In this document: piece by piece, positions 11,872 through 24,600 of the stretch
Layout of the letters: each line of letters starts with the position of its first letter
Numbering within the stretch: position 1 is the first letter of the stretch
Source: Posidonia oceanica
Taxonomy: Eukaryota; Streptophyta; Magnoliopsida; Alismatales; Posidoniaceae
DNA: 64,000 nt
Direction: 5' to 3'
NCBI GenBank assembly: GCA_037176725.1
Contig: JAZBRS010000049.1
Span: 33,162,001 to 33,226,000 of the forward strand
Made by a program: the position numbers and the translations under genes
Notes under the pieces: model-generated
Told to the model about the DNA's origin: nothing
The model's input: the letters and a program-made list of their open reading frames with translations, nothing else
The model's database searches: none

Positions 11872-13548
11872 CTGTGGTGGATCTAGGATTTTTTCTAGGA
11901 TGGGGCACAATTATACAGATGATAAATCTTTCAAAATAAATATAATAAAATAATAAAATTTAAATATTATTGAAATATCATTACTTGAATCATAGTGTTC
12001 CTCGACGTGGACGCATACATTGAAGTCGTTTCATTATTGTCTCATTGTTAATTTGATTAACTATATCATGTTCAATGTAAGTAACCAAACAATCATTCAT
12101 GAAATCATCCCCTATTATGTTCCTCAAATAACTTTTGATAATATTTATCGTAGATAATACTCTCTCCATAGAAGCCATTGCCACGGACAGTAATAATGCT
12201 GACTTCAATAGCCGATATACAGGAAAATATACACTATCTCGCTTCAATTCAACAAAATTCTGAGCAAGACCACTAAAATCTTTAACAAACTTCAATTTTA
12301 GTACCTCACAAACATCCAAAATATAGGTATCAAGCTAGTTTCCAAGCCTTTAATTTCAATATCTGTAAGAGAGAAATCAGAAGGATAAAGCTGAGCAAAT
12401 CGTACTAACTTCTCTTTATTGAATGAAGCAAATTCATTACTTGGATCAAGACAAGCAACACATATTAATAACTCTAGCTTCGAACTCGAAGAAGGTATCT
12501 CATTACTAATGGATTTATCTTCAACTGATGATTGTTCGAAAGTTCTTTTTTCCGGTTCTTTAATCAAATACTTGTCCATAACTGTTTGTAAAATATAACT
12601 ACACATTTAAAAAAGAAAAAAAAACTAAATAAACAATTTAAATAAAGCATATTGCACATACCACTGGATGTGCACGGATACATACTTCATTGTCGTTTGT
12701 CGTTTGATGAAGATGAACCAATTCAAGTGCTATAACTGATGGTCTAATTTTTTTCAATTAGCCTAAGACTCCAAGAGAAACAATCCAAATGCCACAACAC
12801 TACAACAACACAATTGCTAGATCAAAAAAATAAAACAAAACAACAAACAAATATTTTTTTAAGCTAAAAAAGAAAATTAATCTTCTCTTTCTTAGTGAAT
12901 CAAAGCTTAGCAAGAAAATCCCCTTTCTCACAGAAACTCACCATACAAAATCTCACCTCCATCCACTCACAAAAACGAAAAACGTCATTATCCAACAGTA
13001 GACAAGCTCAATATAAGTGAAACAGGAAAAAAAATCCCATATTCTAACAAATATCCAATACACAAAAACTCCAACTCCATCACATGAAGCTCAAAAACCC
13101 AGCAAAAAACGTGCACATTTCCACCTCCCAATCGAAGTTCCAAAATCAGCTCATGCAAGTGCAATTTGAACAAGGACTAGTGGCACTTTCCTGGAGAAGG
13201 TGAGGATGGAGAGGAAAACGATTGGGAGCGACAGGAGGAAGAGCACGGATGGGGGCCTTCGGACCCAACCTCCTCGGGACCCGTGGAGGAGGCAGAAGGA
13301 GGTGGAGGGGAAGGGTTAGGAAGAGGAGGAGGAGGAGGAGGAGGACTTCGAGGAGGTGGTGGTGTGGCAGCTACAGTTGTTGGGATTCAAGGATTCGGGG
13401 AGGTGTTAGGTGATTAGGTTTGTTGCGGTGAGGCACTTTAGTTGGGTAAATTGCACTTTAGTTTGGTAAATTGTATATTACCCTGGTTTTTTTTTATTTT
13501 AAAGGTGAGGCACATGCCTCACCTGGCCCCAATGTAAATCCACCAATG
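11872..13548 (-). mobile_element. Non-autonomous hAT element, internal-deletion derivative
   Basis: 1677-bp element with 8-bp target duplications ccaaagac at 11864-11871 and 13549-13556, the hAT signature. The ends are imperfect inverted repeats (CTGTGGTGGATCTA on the left, CATTGGTGGATTTA on the right strand inverted). The left 150 bp is nearly identical to the left end of the larger hAT at 28261. It keeps the start and the C-terminal end of the transposase but lacks the middle, so it depends on an autonomous relative. The right 500 bp includes purine-rich GGA repeats (13310-13345). Confidence 0.88.
11990..12606 (-). pseudogene. hAT transposase remnant, N-terminus joined to C-terminus
   Basis: The N-terminal stretch MDKYLIKEPEKRTFEQSS is followed after only about 30 residues by LLICVACLDPSNEF, which in the larger relative at 28379-30750 lies about 600 residues downstream. 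After a frame break the C-terminal hAT dimerisation region follows (SMERVLSTINIIKSYLRN, IGDDFMNDCLVTYIEHDI). The missing middle contained the TTF-type zinc finger and the DUF4371-like region, so no active transposase can be made. Confidence 0.85.
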
Positions 13549-13795
13549 CCAAAGACCCCATTAGCAATCATAGTCAAGAGGATGGTGAAAAGAAGAAACA
13601 GGGCTGTCTCTGAGGTCTTGGTCCATTGGGCCCAATCCACTAAGAAGGAAGCCACATGGATGAAATTCTATGATTTTCAAGTGACAATTATGGAATTGGA
13701 CCTTGAGGGCAAGGTTAGTCTTCACAAGGAGAGTATTGATGGGGTCCCCACCGCTGCCACACCACCGCTAGGTGCACATTGGGATCGGAGCTAGT

Positions 13796-14241
13796 AGTTA
13801 ATAGACACCCACAGGAGGTGTGTACCGACCCTAACACGTCAGAGGCCATTGGGGAGTGCATTGAGAAAACTGACATTGAGGAAGATTCCTAAGAAGAAGT
13901 CAGTTTTATCAGGATTAAGGAAATGCTTTATTTACTTTTCTAGTTAATGTATCATGGCGGAAGATTATCTTTATTTCACGTCTTAGTTAAATCTAGTTAA
14001 TGTAACAACACCTCTAGGAGCACGAGTATTAATAAGCATTGGCGAGGTCTACTAGGCGAACCGTATTATTATCACCTTCCTCAATCTTCTCTTTCTCCTC
14101 CTCCTGTGCTCTCTTCTCAGTGATCAATGATCACTACTTCCAGTGGTCCACAACTATAAGCCGACGACGTCCCAATCGAGGTGTCATAAGAGCACCAACA
14201 AGCTCATTCAGGCAAGCACGTATCATATATCACACATCAAC
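13796..14241. other. Probable retrotransposon-derived sequence, no gene
   Basis: This directly follows the gypsy pol tail. It may hold the end of that element (3' UTR or LTR), but I find neither a polypurine tract nor LTR ends that I can defend. Confidence 0.35.
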
Positions 14242-14244
14242 TTA

Positions 14245-14971
14245 AGTAGCATCTGGAAACGCTTGTTTACACCAACTTATTGCTTTAAGCGATTATTGTC
14301 TAATAAATGTTTCCAAACAGGTCAGCTTATCGAACTTTTCCAAACAAGCTAGCTGTAGCTTTTTTGTTCATTTTAAGCTATTGAAGTAGCTTTTAGAAAA
14401 GTTAATGGATGTTAATTGAAAAACTATGAATATTAATCATAACTTTTCCAATGATATCCTCAGAAGTTGATTTTAATTACAACATGAATCTAAAGTAACA
14501 GCGGCGACGGTGGGCGACGACGATGGCGACTGCGGACGACGGTGGTGGGCGACGGCGATGGTTAACAGCGACGGCAGACGGTAACGGTGGTGGGCGGCGG
14601 CGGCGGCGAGCGACGACGGCAACATGACGGGGGGCGGCGGTGGCTAATGGCAAGCGATGGTGGACGACGGCGACAGGCAACGGTGGTAGACGACAACGAT
14701 GGCGAACGGCGGTAGACAGCAGTGAAGGACGGCGGCAGCAATGGACGGCGAGCGACGGACGATGGACGGCGACAAATACAGCAAACGGCGACGAACGACG
14801 GCGACAATGGTAAAAACAATATAGTCATTTAAGTAACTTATAAGTACTTATTGAATATATAAACCAAACAAACTTTTCTTTACCTCCATAAAAACTGTAA
14901 ATAATATAACTTAACAAAAAACCAACTTTTCTCAATAAATTACGAAAGGAAAAACGTTTCCAAACGCAACC
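14245..14971. mobile_element. MITE-like element with TTA target duplication (PIF/Harbinger-like)
   Basis: The left end reads AGTAGCATCTGGAAACGCTT. The right end, inverted, reads GGTTGCGTTTGGAAACGTTT. They share about 15 of 20 positions, including TGGAAACG. A 3-bp tta flanks both sides (14242-14244 and 14972-14974). The middle (about 14495-14800) is a CGG/GAC-type trinucleotide-rich tract unlike its AT-rich surroundings. Family assignment is by terminus and duplication length only. Confidence 0.5.
14490..14810. repeat. GC-rich GGCGAC/GGTGGC low-complexity tract
   Basis: About 320 bp of cgg/gac/ggt repeats inside the MITE-like element. Open frames on the minus strand rich in Arg, Pro and Ser arise from the repeat and are not supported as genes. 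Confidence 0.75.
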
Positions 14972-14974
14972 TTA

Positions 14975-15602
14975 TATGACAATCACAATTGACAATATTG
15001 AGATTCTAGTCTCACATCACCTAATCAAAAAACATTCTACATCTTATGTACAATTGTGACTATTATGATATTATCTCTTACCTAAGTACTTGAATTTTAT
15101 TAAGTGATGATCTATTTAATTTATCATAGTATAAAAAACAAGTGGATCCAACGAACCCTTCTCTAATCTATACTTGTCTGTATAGCAAACCCACGATCAC
15201 ACCAACGTATTTCTTTTTTAATGAATAGAATACAAGCATTCTATCCTTCCACCATCGACAATTTGTCAATTTGGCAATATAAAGCTTAGATCTCCTTCAA
15301 TCTCAGGTTCGAAGCTCAAGCATACACGATTTTATCCTTCCACCATTGTCAATTTGGCGAAGGAAAGGGTCCCCACAGTATTACAAAAAAAACAAAGCAA
15401 GCAATCACAATTTTGGCACAATAACTTTAACAATGACCACGCAAAGCACTCAGAATAATGCAGCAATGAGCAATGAGCAATGAGCAATCACGTGAGGAAG
15501 TGCTGTATAACTGACAAATCACCACACAATGGCGTAAATTGACAAAATGCACACATAGGATAAATCCAAATTCCTGCACAACGTCCGTGGATTATTATCT
15601 GT
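14975..15602. other. Intergenic and 3' UTR side of phosphatase copy B
   Basis: No gene is visible. The final 150-200 bp before 15603 probably contains the 3' UTR of copy B on the minus strand. A short tandem 'gagcaatgagcaatgagcaat' lies at about 15467-15487. Confidence 0.4.
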
Positions 15603-18600
15603 TTAGGTTGCCAAAGTAGTTGGTTCACAACTATCCTGTACACAAGCCAAGACATCTCGGTAATCCCTTGAAATGGTGAAAGAATCAAAAACTTTACCAT
15701 TGCTGCTCTTCTTGTACTCAAAAAGAAGCAAGGAGTGATTGAAGGCAGTAAGCTTTACAAAACCAAAATCTTGGTCTTTCACTAAGCTCCATTTAGTATG
15801 CACGTTGCTGAAATTCGACAAGTGACTTCCACCACCACCAACAACAACGTGAATGGTTCCATTCAGAGTTCCAGAGTAATGTGATGTCTCCTGATTGACA
15901 CACTGGCTCTGTGGTATCATAATAAGAGAGTGAAGTAAGAAAGCGAACTCATTAAGTTGATAAGTTCAACCTAAATCATTACTACAATTAAAAAGGGAAA
16001 TTACAGCATAAATAAAGAAGTTATATATTTCCTTTCTATAAGATGACTACATTACAAAGTCAAGACTATAACAATATGAAAGCACAAAGTTAATGCATAT
16101 TTGGATACAAGGTAATCTATCTCCAATCAAAAGGTATAATTCACTGCAACACTTGCACTAACTTTAAATAAACTAGGCCTTAGTTCGTAAGATTTATTTT
16201 AGTGTGGGAAAAATGGTATACGTTCCAAATCTGGCAACTACCATGCAATATCCAAAATTTAAATATAAACTCAACTTACTGGTTATGGAAGCAACGATAG
16301 CATTTTCGATCCATTGAAATCAACTCAATCAAGTACGTAATTTGTAGATATTGTGAAATGAATCTACTTCAATTCGTTAAACCACTGAGGACTAAAATTT
16401 GAACAAAAAAGGTTACGACTTCATTGAAGCTGCGCACCTCAAATACCACCTTTATCAATCAGAAGATAAGATTCACAAAATAGAAACAGATTTTAGTGCT
16501 ATATTGGCTTCTAAGTGAAAGCAGAAACTGCTATAACTAATTTAAAGAACACAAACGTGCATCTGAAAGAAAAATCTTCTAACTATTCAACAAAAGAAAT
16601 AATTCAAAGCATGTTAGTTTATACTAGTGCACTGAAACATGAACTAGCACAAGTTTTTGTAAATAGAAAACACTCGGAGATAATTTATATGTCAAAATGT
16701 TCAACATCAAAATACGTGGAACACAGGCTATACAGTTCATGCATTCAAACCTGGTAGACAGGGCATGTACGTTCATAATTGTGAACATGGCCATAGAAGG
16801 CTATATCCACTTTGTACTTCTGCCAGAGTTTTTGGAGGCTATCCCTCCCCATTGGTTCTGCAAATGATCCTTCAGCAGCATAATAAAACTCAGAAGAATA
16901 ACCAAGCACACGGTGAGCAGCAAAAATCAACCAGGGTTGCTTCTGCCTATCTGCTGATGCAAGACACTGCTCAATGAATCTGTATTGATCAGAACCCTCT
17001 CTCCAATCATGTTCAGTGTCTGCCATGCAGAAATGGAACATTCCATAATCTGTTGAGTACCTAAACCAGAAAAATCACCATACTTCAGTTAATCTCGGCT
17101 TGGCTGGAACAATCTCTCTCTCTCAAAAAACACTTTTGAGATGTATAAAGTGCTTATTACCAGTACTTTGCCCTGTTCTCAGCAGGTACGTAGAACATGG
17201 TCTCAGCTAATACACCACATTCACCTCCTGAATCCATACCAGCATAGAAGGATCCTGTTCCTGGCCAATCTCGCTCATGATTGCCACTGCAAAGAACAAG
17301 AACATGATATGTATCTTATTCATAAGTATGTTATTTGATTTCAAAATCAAGAGATCAAAATAGAATAAGAACTTAAGTATAGAATGGAGATCAGACAAGG
17401 GTACATCATTTACTAAGGTTTTGTAACAATGAATAAAGAATACTGATTTGCAGTTGGAAGGAGCTAGAAAATAAAATAGAGGACATCAAACATTTAGAGA
17501 TTGGAAGTGGTCAAGAAGAAGTCAACATGAAGAGTTTAGTAGAAAATACGACCTTAAATCAAAGAAATATGATTTACGTAACTGAATGAACATATCAGAA
17601 ATCAAGAAACATTTATTTGTGTTTCTGTTGCAAGAGAAACTAACAGAGAAAAAAATATTACAGAGAATCTACAATACAGTCTCAACCTTGCAAGCATATA
17701 TGGCACACGTGATGCAATGGGCTCCACCTGTGAGGTGAACTGGTCCCACTGAGAGATGTAACCATTTGCATAAGTTATATCTCCTATATGGAAAACTATA
17801 TCAATATTTTCCAAGTCATTGATGAGTTGATCAGTGGTGTTAAGAGAGCCTGGCTGATAGTTACTGTACTCGTTAGAACCATCTCGTTCTGCCTGAAAAG
17901 ACATGTCAATGGTTAGTTCCTAACAAAATTTTTATTCAAAAAAGTCAATTAATCATGATCAGTATGCATCACATCCTGCTAAAGGGGAGATTGATTAACA
18001 TCTTTTCAAATACGAACATCAAGAGAATTTCAAATGGATTAAAAAACAATAATATATGTCTAGCTAAGGGACAGGTTGGTTGCTTCAGTGCAAGGTGACA
18101 CACTTCTTCCGCTTTTTTCCAAAATAGAACTTAACCGTAACTTCTATTGTCCTGCAGTACCATAAATGACAGCAAACTGCATGAATTACTGCATTACCTT
18201 CCCCATGTCACCAAATATGACCACCCGCTGTAATGAATCTTGACCCGGATAAGGGGATGCTCTAAAATAATAAAGTTTACTCCAAACAAATGAACCATTG
18301 GATAATCGATGTCCCAGCTGGTAAGTGTACCTGAATTATTGCCACAGTAGTACGAAAATCAATAAACAATTTTTGAGCAGCTGAAAACCAATAACAAAAG
18401 AAGAGAAATATATTGAATTCATACTCTTCATTTGGCCACAATTCTTTTAAGAAACTCGTGTGTATAAAACCAGGATCTCTCCAACCAACGGTCCTTGCCG
18501 GAGAACCTGCAACAATAACAAAGGAAAAAGAAAATCAATAAAAATACCATTTTTTTTTAATAGGAAGATTTTATTTAAAATTTGAAAAAAAAAAAGCCCT

Positions 18601-21600
18601 CGCACTTTACAATTTATTGAAACGACTGGGAAGTTCACAATATTTCAGATTCAAAGTAATGATAAGAACTCGAAAGTATTGAGAAGAAGAATGATTAATC
18701 TATTCTGAAAGTATCCAACTTATAAATATCATTATTCTCTCTATTCATATGCTCTCTCATGCTAATTGTCCACCAAATACAAAAAAGCCTACTGGTCTGA
18801 AAGATCTCCACCTCCTCAACTGGCTTCAAACAAAATTATGTTTTTTAAAGCAATGAGTATCAAGTTGACCTAAATCCACTCTAAGTATTGCACTATCCAA
18901 CTCCAAAAATTTTACCAACCATATAACACAGTATATACTTGGGAAATATAGGACAGTATGAGTCAGATTCTTTAAATAACTGACATCAAAAATTTTAAAA
19001 ATATAGTATTAGTGAAATCCATATCCTACCAGAATGATTAATCTATTCTGAAAGTATCCAACTTATAAATATCATTATTCTCTCTATTCATATGCTCTCT
19101 CATGCTAATTGTCCACCAAATACATAGAAGCCTACTGGTCTGAAAGATCTCCACCTCCTCAACTGGCTTCAAACAAAATTATGTTTTTTAAAGCAATGAG
19201 TATCAAGTTGACCTAAATCCACTCTAAGTATTGCACTATTCACAACTCCAAAAATTTTACCAACCATATAACACAGTATATACTTGGGAAATATAGGACA
19301 GTATGAGTCAGATTCTTTAAATAACTGACATCAAAAATTTTAAAAATATAGTATTAGTGAAATCCATATCCTACCAGGTGAAAATTCTCTCATTTCATGG
19401 TGATTATAATGACTAAAAGTAAGGAATTGACATTGGATTTCCAGAACTGAAACATGTAACACCCTATCTTTGAAGGCTCAAACTAAACACAATTAGATAA
19501 AAAAAATTATATACCTAAATGATTTCCTGATATCCCTATATATTTCATAAAATACTATTTACTCTCATGATATATATTTTTTCACGTATTGTAAAACAAT
19601 GGATTTTTTTTTTCCAGATTTGTAGACCATTATGGCCTTAACTATGATCCTAAAGAAACTAAACCAACAAACAAGGTAGGAACCTGATCCTGACAATTTT
19701 AAGCTCAGCTTATGCTGAATAGCATAAGTGACTACGAATTCTTTGAGAAAATGTTTGAAACTATAAAAACAATTGCTTAACTAGAAAGATATTTAGCTGG
19801 ATAAAGTTTATGGGGATTAAAAAAAATTTATCCCACTTAAAGATGATCGAAACCACCAATCTGCTTAGTTGCAGGTTCCAGCTGCCAAGAATATCACAAA
19901 GGCAACATCAAGAACTAACAGATATTTCAAGATTTTCCTTAGTCAACCACTAATTTGTCAGCTCCCATGGAAAATTTAACCATACCACACATGCTGTTAC
20001 GCTTAAACGTTAATGTTCCAGCTGGTGTAAGCCTCTGATGCCCTCCTTTTCGGCCCCATTTAACAAAAGGAAATGCGTCAGTTATGTCATACCCACTGGT
20101 CCAGGTGACAGTCATCTGCAAAGAAAGTCAGAAACCATCTTAAAATCAAAGACCTGCTTACATCATGCGACAAAAACCGCTATCTGAGTCTAGGGCATAC
20201 TTTCTAAATCTTCTTTTGGATTAAATACCATACATACAGGAGTGGGATCATGGAGGTTGAGCCATAACTTGCCAAATCATAGGCCCCATTATATTACAAA
20301 AGGCCGTGTTGAGCAATGTTAGCTGGTAATGACCATGTAAATCATTACCAAACATATGAAAGCTAAAAACACAAGAGAAAATTGCCGTTCAAATTTAAAA
20401 GATAAATCCATTTTGAAGCTAGAATCTTTTTTCTTTGAGCAGTAGTCAAGAAAATTTTATTAAAAATAATTTTGGAGTAAAATACAAAAGAGGCTCATAA
20501 AGAAGATAAACCAAGCAACAAAGGAACAAAAACCAATCCATAGGACACAGGCTAAATATGCAACAATCCCAATAACCAATCAGTAACAAAGGCGTCAGAC
20601 GCATTAGATGCAACACCAACAGGACACCATTCAATGATGGAGGAAATAACTGTCACGAAGGTCATGCAAAGCCGAACCCTTTCCCCAAAAGATCGGATGG
20701 CTCTACTCGATCCATCTAGTTCACCACAGTGCATGAGGAAGGGTAGATCAAACCTTCTTCCGTCTCCCCATCCACCTACCACCCCGATTCCACAACTCCC
20801 AAAAAGTCTCCACTGAACCACCACTAAGCTGGTCAAAAGTCACCCTCCCAAATAGGAAACACCACCGACAAACTGTCTCACACTCCCATAAGAATTGACA
20901 AAGATCCTCAATAGCCGAATCACATAAAGCACATCTACTAGTAAGGTAGAAACCACACCTCTGTAATGCTACCTCAGTCAGAATACCCCTATGAAGGATC
21001 TGTCAAGCAAAACATTGAACCTTCAGGTGGGACACAATTATTCTAGATCAACTTGTAGCAACCCACCCATATTCCTCTAGTACTCATGATTGAGAAAAGT
21101 GATGTCATTGAGAAGTTCCCATCCTTGACCCACGAGAATCAGCAAAAGTAGATGAAACATTTGAACCCATATTTTCAAGCATAGCAAACAAGGAAACAAG
21201 CTCCAAAGCCTCCATATCCGTGAGAACCCTCCTAAATCTCAAATCCCACACAACCTTGTTGTCACATCTTACAAAACACTCACCTATACTAGCAACAAGC
21301 TGTACAGATAACAGAAACAAACTAAGAAGAAGTAGTCTCAAAGGCACAGAATCGACCTAGTGATCCTCCTAGAACCTAATTAAGTTCCCACAACCCGCCC
21401 TCAATCTAATGCCACACTCTACGATACTCTCCCCCTCTAGAATTCCTGCCCACAAACCCTCCAAAGATAACACCCCACCTTCCCCAAAACTTACCCCCTA
21501 TAGCATTTACCAACGATCACTCTCCACCATAATGGCAAAGATGTAGCCCCGCCGGGGGAAACCACCGCCAAACGCCAAACCCACTTCCCAAGAAGAGCAA

Positions 21601-24600
21601 GATTAAAAGAACAGAAACTGCAAATACACAACCCAACCTCCGCCCTAGGACGACAAACTTTGTACCAATCTACAAAAAGAAAACCCCTAGAAGACAATCG
21701 TCCACCATTCCATAGGAAATGTCGTTGAATTCTCTCAAGTTGCTTAGCTACAGACGACAGAATCCGAAAGAAGGATAGATAGAAAATTGGTAATTAGAGA
21801 GGACTGCAGAAATCAAAGTAAGACGACCACCAAAGGAAAGAAATCTCTCCCTCCAACCCACAACGTGCCGCTCAAACCTTTCAACGATTGGGTTCCAATG
21901 ACTTCCTCACAAGCATTCTAGACAAAGGAAGACCAAAATATCGAATCGGAAAACTCTCGACGCAGCACCCAAGCAACTCAATCGCACGGGAGACCAAACC
22001 CAGGTCAGCACTAACCTTGACCACAGTTGACTAATGGAAGTTGACCTTAGGTCAGTGATAAGCTCAAAACATCAAGCACAAAGGCCACAACCCTAACTTC
22101 CTCTACTGAAGTCCGATAGAAAACCGAAGTGTCTTCAGCATATTGGAGGAGGGGAATAAAGCAATTCCCTCGAAAAGGTTGAAAGCCCTGAAAGAATCCG
22201 ACTGACTCAACCTTGAGACACAAGCAACTGAAAACCTCTACCAGCAGGGAGAACAGAAGTGGCAAAAGAGGGTCACCCTGCTACAGACCTCTGTCACAAT
22301 CAAAAAAGTATTTGGAACAACCATTCACAATGATCGAGAATCTCGCAGAACTCACACAACAACCCACCCACTCCCTCGATCTGACCCCAAAACCCATGCA
22401 AGCCATGACCTCATCGAGACAATGTCAATTAACACTGTCATAGGCTTTTTTCAACTCCAGTTTCAAAATCAAACCTGGGCCACCATTACTCACCCTAGAC
22501 TCAATGTACTCATGGACTACCAAAAAACCAACAAGAATTTGATGGTCATGGATGCATTTTGAAGCTAGAATCTTCATCAAGTAACCATTAGATAGATCAC
22601 AAGACAATTAACAATCACATTCTACTGAAAGACATAGAATTTGGCTTACTTCATCCCAAGACTTTCCCTGAGCAAGGCGTGGATAGACAGGTGCATTTGG
22701 ATTTGCAAAAGCAACTGTATTCGAAACCGCCACAAGTTTTGGCTGTAAAAAAAAAGGGAATGCATGCGTAAACACAGGATTTCTTAAATGCATTATGCCA
22801 AAAAACAGTGACAAATATAAAGAAATATGTGTGCTCACATTTGAAAGGCCACCAGAAAATAATGCAAATGAAAAATCTGACCGTTGATTGATCAATTGAA
22901 ATCGCAAAAACCCTTTTCCAGTCTGTACGTAATCTGGATTGGAATAATTTACAAACTGGTACTGAAAACACAAACACCAAACCATTAATGAAGGTTACAA
23001 ATGGTAGTGAATTAAAAATTAAAAGAACGGGGGCACCAAATATTACTACAAGATAAAAACCTTTATTGGTGCTGAGCAAATATAAGGTGTCTGCTCTTTG
23101 GGGCTTTCGTCCTCAGTACAAGTTGAACCACTGGATCACCAAGAAACCAAAAATTAAATACCTTCAAAATGGGCTTCAGCAGGACAGATTATGAAATCAC
23201 CAACCATCCCATCCTTGAAATCCATTGAGTTCAGGAGTTAAATGATAAGTTCATTTAAGCCCATCATTTTACTAATACTCTAACCATTATATTGTGAAAA
23301 TAAACTGCTAAATTTAATGAAGATTATGTAAATTTTAATCATTTTGAAACTTCAAACTACAAAATCTACACATGCATGATAAACGTATTTTAAGCACCTG
23401 ATCTCGTGCACGCACGTACAGCCAATAATTTTGTGTATATCAGGTTTCTAAACAAAAGTTTTGAAATCACTTGAATTTCAGTAAGCAAGTACCTTAAACA
23501 TCATAGATCATAATCAGAATATTGGATTCTAGATTTGTATACATTAACATATAAAAAAACCCAAAAGGCTAAAATGCTTCTGCAAAAAAAAACCTGAAAG
23601 ACTAAAATTAACTCATTCTTTACGTCCTGGACTCCACCAGATCATTCCTCCTGTTAAATATTAGAGGGCAAAGTTGGTGTAAGTGCCTACATCTAACATG
23701 GCTGTAGATACTTCTTTTTTTTAAAATAAATACATAGAAAAAAAAATAACTATATAGACGTATTTATTAAATATCTATAAATACACAGTGAAATTTTCAT
23801 TTAAATCAAACAATTATTAACCCTTGATCTAAAAGTCTTAAAATTCAACACGTTTTGCTAAAATTTAACCGTTAAACTTTAAATTAAAAATTAATAGTGA
23901 ATATAACTCATGAAACTTTAACACATAATAGATTATCTTATAAATTAACTAACTATATAATTAGATTTTATTTTTAAAAAAAAAAAAAAAAAGATGCTAC
24001 AGAAAAAATAGATTAACTAACAATAAATTTCCCGTACGTACACCTTTTTCTCTAAATATTATATCGCAAAAATGCTTATGTATCCTGTAGGCACATAAAA
24101 TCGCAACCGTCCATTCTCATCAGCGGCCACGATTAATCTTCTACCGATGAGGGTTTGCAGTATTCTCTTCCGAGCGAGCTTTTGTTCGTCGCAGCATCAC
24201 AGCATCGATCCGTTCGTCACAACGTCTCTTTCGGGCGAGCTTCCGTTCTCATCAGCCGATCTCGGTCAGGGTTTGCCCTAATCTCTAATGTGCGGCGGCG
24301 AGTTCACAAACACCACGACCAGCCCCTCTGCCACCTCCGTCTTCTGCCCCACGGCTGCGGCGGCCACGGCGTCCTTGGTGCGGATGGCGTCCGCCATGGC
24401 CTTCTGGAGGTATTCCGGCATCCGGATCCGCCGCCGCGGTTCTCCTTGTCGATTCGCACCCCAGCGAGCCCGCACCCGTCCAGCGGAGACGTCCTCGCCG
24501 CTATCTTCGTCTTCGTCTCCGGCGAAATCTCCCCCATTCCTTCTCTCTCTAGAACTCCAGAACTGTAGAACTCTTCTTCTCCTCCTCCTTATTATTTTGC

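Larger units (their letters stand above)
10878..13795 (+). pseudogene. Ty3/gypsy integrase-chromodomain-like pol fragment, interrupted by a hAT element
   Basis: Degenerate 3' part of a Ty3/gypsy pol. From about 10890 it reads CDTCQRHK (second half of the integrase HHCC finger), then the catalytic core region with VDQLSKYVHF and HGVPETIV, then TTYHSKTDRQ, FDTVYGRPP and FHVSLLKRHIGS near 11795, typical of the integrase C-terminus. Several stops interrupt the frame (for example after TSQF at 11203). At 11871 the fragment is cut by a hAT copy. After that element, from 13549, the same frame resumes (PKTPLAIIVKRMVKRRNRAV, then VLVHWAQSTKKEATWMKFYDF), matching the chromodomain-like tail of gypsy pol. 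No LTRs or gag can be assigned. Confidence 0.8.

Noticed and set aside
14477..14828. Arg/Pro/Ala-rich minus-strand frames
   Set aside because: Product of a GGC/GAC-type low-complexity tract.
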